Assembly: GCA_020348765.1 (NCBI GenBank)
Contig: CP070753.1
Location: 2,948,460-2,956,743 of the forward strand
Source of the DNA: Burkholderiales bacterium
GTDB lineage: Bacteria; Pseudomonadota; Gammaproteobacteria; Burkholderiales; Burkholderiaceae_E
DNA length: 8,284 bases
Reading direction: 5' to 3'
The position numbers and the translations under genes were made by a program. Below the pieces are notes generated by a model, which was not told the DNA's origin, did not search any database, and worked only from the letters and a program-made list of their open reading frames with translations. Of the stretch, positions 6,154 to 8,284 are shown in pieces. How positions within the stretch are numbered: the first letter of the stretch is position 1; the number at the start of each line of letters is the position of its first letter.

Positions 6154-8284
6154 ATGGCCACCGTGCCGAACCCGGCCGTGCGCAAGGTGCCGACCTACTG
6201 CTATCAGTGCGTCGCCGGCCCGGACCTGCTGACCGTCAAGGTCGAGGACGGTGTGGCCACCGAGGTCGAGCCCAACTTCTGCGCCGCGCCGGTCCATCCG
6301 GGTGGCGGCAAGGTGTGCGTGAAGGCTTTCGGTCTGATCCAGAAGACCTACAACCCGAACCGGGTGCTGGCGCCGATGAAGCGCACCAACCCGATCAAGG
6401 GACGGGATCAGGATCCGGGCTTCGTCGAGATCTCGTGGGACGAGGCGATGGGCACGATCGCGGACCGGCTCAACGCGATCCGCGCCGAGGGGCTGACCGA
6501 TCGATCGGGCTATCCGCGCCTGGCCGCGAGCTTCGGCGGCGGCGGCACGCCGCAGTCCTACATGGGTACCTTCCCCGCGTTCCTGTCGGCCTGGGGGCCG
6601 ATCGACTTCGGCATGGGTTCCGGGCAGGGCGTCAAGTGCTACCACTCCGAACATCTGTACGGCGAGTTCTGGCACCGTGCGTTCATCGTCGCGCCCGACA
6701 CCCCGCTCGCAAACTACCTGATCTCGTGCGGCGCGAATGTCGAGGCATCGGGCGGCGTGGCCGGCGTCTGGCGCCATGCACGGGCGCGGGTGCGGGGCAT
6801 GAAGCGGGTGCAGGTCGAACCGCACCTGTCGGTGACCGGAGCATGCTCGGCCGAATGGGTCCCGATCCGGCCGAAGACCGATGCCGCCTTTCTGTACGCA
6901 TTGATGCACGTGTTGCTGCACGAGGCCGATCGGAAGCGGCTCGACCTGCCGTTCCTCGCGCGCTGCACCGCGTCACCGTACCTGGTCGGCCCGAACGGAT
7001 ACTTCCTGCGCGATCCGCAGTCGCACGAGCCGCTGGTTTGGGATCGCGCCGGCGGTCGGGCGGTGCCGCACGATGCGCCGCAGCTCGAAGAGGCGCTCGA
7101 GGGACGCCATGTTGCCGAGGCGGTCGAGATCGGCCCCGACGGCGAGGAACTCGCGCGCGGCCGGCTCGAGGGCGCGACCGCGTTCACGCTGCTGGTCGAG
7201 CACTTGCGCGACTACTCGCCCGAATGGGCCGCCGGCGTGTGCGACGTGCCGGCGGCGACGATACGGCGCATCGCCAACGAATACCTGGATCATGCCTGCG
7301 TCGGACAGACGATCGAGCTCGATGGCCAGACACTGCCCTACCGTCCGGTCGCCATTTCGCTGGGCAAGACGGTCAACAACGGCTGGGGCGGCTACGAGTG
7401 CTGCTGGGCACGCACGATGCTCGCGGTGCTCGTCGGCGCGCTCGAGGTGCCGGGCGGAACGATCGGTACCACGGTGCGGCTGAGCCGGCCGATATCGCAC
7501 CGGCTCGAGAGCGTCAGGCCGGGCCGCGATGGCTTCATGGACTATGCGCTGAACCCGACCGACCCCGAGCACTGGTCTCCGAACCCGAACATCCGCAATG
7601 CCTACCGCACCATGGTGCCGCTGGCCGCGGACGGGCCGTGGGCCCAGGCGCTGGGGCCGACCCATTTCTCGTGGATGTTTCTCGATGCCACGCCGCCCGG
7701 GCTGCCGCGCGTGACCCTGCCAGAGGTCTGGTTCGTGTACCGGACCAATCCGGCGATCTCGTTCTGGGACACGGCGGCCGTGGGCGAGAAGATGGCACGT
7801 TTTCCGTTCGTGGTCGCGTTCGCGTACACCCGTGACGAGACCAACCATTTCGCGGACATCCTGCTGCCCGACGCGACCGACCTCGAGAGCTTGCAGCTGA
7901 TCCGCATCGGCGGCACCAAGTACATCGAGCAGTTCTGGGAACACGAGGGCTTCGCGCTGCGCCAGCCGGCGATCGCGGTGCGCGGGCAGGCGCGCGACTT
8001 CACCGACATCGCCGGCGAGCTGGCCGAGCGCACCGGGCTGACCGAGCCGTACATGGCGGCGATCAACCACGGCGCGTGCGGCGTGGCGCTCGCGGGTGCG
8101 CAGGGCGACTTCTCCCTGCCGACCGACCGGATCCCCGAGCGCGAGGCGATCTGGGACGCGGTGTGCCGCGCGGCCAGTAGCGAGGTCAGCAAGGGTACCG
8201 AAGTGCACGGCCTGCACTGGTGGCGCGAGCAAGGCATCATGACGCGCCCGTACCCCCGGCTCGACTGGTACCTGTTGCCGACGT
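6154..8284 (+). CDS. padB: Molybdopterin oxidoreductase, PadB-like (phenylacetyl-CoA:acceptor oxidoreductase catalytic subunit), 3' end beyond window
   Basis: The frame is open from ATG 6154 to the edge (710 residues, no stop), so the C-terminus, including any molydopterin-binding domain end, is missing. It belongs to the DMSO-reductase superfamily. The N-terminal Fe-S domain has C16 and C19 (PTYCYQCV) and C55 followed by VKAFG, which keeps the Lys two residues after the last Cys. The third Cys expected at residue 23 is Pro; Asp24 or Cys43 might substitute. C162 in SGQGVKCYHSEHLYGE is the likely Mo ligand, as in the polysulfide/arsenate reductase branch. There is no twin-arginine signal, so the active site should be cytoplasmic, which suits a CoA-thioester substrate. 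By recognition it resembles PadB of Thauera/Azoarcus, which oxidises phenylacetyl-CoA to phenylglyoxylate with quinone as acceptor (EC 1.17.5.1). PadC (Fe-S) and PadD (membrane) partners would be expected just downstream. The superfamily is certain; the PadB assignment is probable, and the substrate could be another arylacetyl-CoA. Confidence 0.7.
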   Translation, partial: MATVPNPAVRKVPTYCYQCVAGPDLLTVKVEDGVATEVEPNFCAAPVHPGGGKVCVKAFGLIQKTYNPNRVLAPMKRTNPIKGRDQDPGFVEISWDEAMGTIADRLNAIRAEGLTDRSGYPRLAASFGGGGTPQSYMGTFPAFLSAWGPIDFGMGSGQGVKCYHSEHLYGEFWHRAFIVAPDTPLANYLISCGANVEASGGVAGVWRHARARVRGMKRVQVEPHLSVTGACSAEWVPIRPKTDAAFLYALMHVLLHEADRKRLDLPFLARCTASPYLVGPNGYFLRDPQSHEPLVWDRAGGRAVPHDAPQLEEALEGRHVAEAVEIGPDGEELARGRLEGATAFTLLVEHLRDYSPEWAAGVCDVPAATIRRIANEYLDHACVGQTIELDGQTLPYRPVAISLGKTVNNGWGGYECCWARTMLAVLVGALEVPGGTIGTTVRLSRPISHRLESVRPGRDGFMDYALNPTDPEHWSPNPNIRNAYRTMVPLAADGPWAQALGPTHFSWMFLDATPPGLPRVTLPEVWFVYRTNPAISFWDTAAVGEKMARFPFVVAFAYTRDETNHFADILLPDATDLESLQLIRIGGTKYIEQFWEHEGFALRQPAIAVRGQARDFTDIAGELAERTGLTEPYMAAINHGACGVALAGAQGDFSLPTDRIPEREAIWDAVCRAASSEVSKGTEVHGLHWWREQGIMTRPYPRLDWYLLPT

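Noticed and set aside
5598..7835. Long plus-strand ORF of 745 codons across livF end, thioesterase and Mo enzyme
   Set aside because: It is out of frame with the two genuine genes, is rich in Arg/Gly/Ala/Pro with no recognisable domain, and arises because high-GC coding DNA rarely has stops in this frame. The true frame at 6154-8284 gives clear family motifs.
6973..8232. Antisense ORF of 419 codons opposite the Mo enzyme
   Set aside because: It is rich in Arg, Ala, His and Asp with no motif, and lies entirely opposite a confidently read gene. It is a GC-driven shadow.

Overview
The window is high-GC DNA, and its third codon positions are strongly G/C-biased. The gene content points to a proteobacterium able to break down aromatic compounds anaerobically. 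The best fit is a denitrifying betaproteobacterium of the Thauera/Azoarcus/Aromatoleum kind, but that assignment is an inference from gene content only. There are nine protein genes: a two-gene leftward unit and a seven-gene rightward unit that diverge from one intergenic region. I saw no tRNA, rRNA, CRISPR array, insertion sequence or convincing terminator.

Left part (1-914, minus strand): a GNAT acetyltransferase gene is followed 4 bp later by an Rrf2-family regulator gene that runs off the left edge. The regulator contains no cysteine in the visible 132 residues.

Divergent region (915-1086): it holds an AT-rich patch and a candidate FNR/CRP-type half-palindrome (TTGATCTAGCTCAG read on the minus strand, 932-945). 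The site lies about 40-45 bp upstream of a weak -10-like hexamer facing the rightward operon.

Right part (1087-8284, plus strand): a complete HAAT-type ABC importer in the order livK-livH-livM-livG-livF (1087-5635). Next comes a small hot-dog thioesterase of the fluoroacetyl-CoA thioesterase (FlK) type with an intact Thr/Glu/His triad (5686-6138). After it lies a large molybdopterin oxidoreductase that leaves the window at 8284; its reading frame stays open from 6154 to the edge. This last protein most resembles PadB, the catalytic subunit of phenylacetyl-CoA:acceptor oxidoreductase.

The genes are packed tightly (gaps of 34, 10, 1, -8, 50 and 15 bp), so one transcript is likely. A consistent reading is that the importer takes up an aromatic acid such as an arylacetate, a CoA ligase outside the window activates it, and the cytoplasmic Mo enzyme oxidises the alpha carbon of the CoA thioester. 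The FlK-like enzyme would then hydrolyse an alpha-substituted acyl-CoA, either as part of the pathway or as a safety valve. The substrate itself cannot be read from the sequence.
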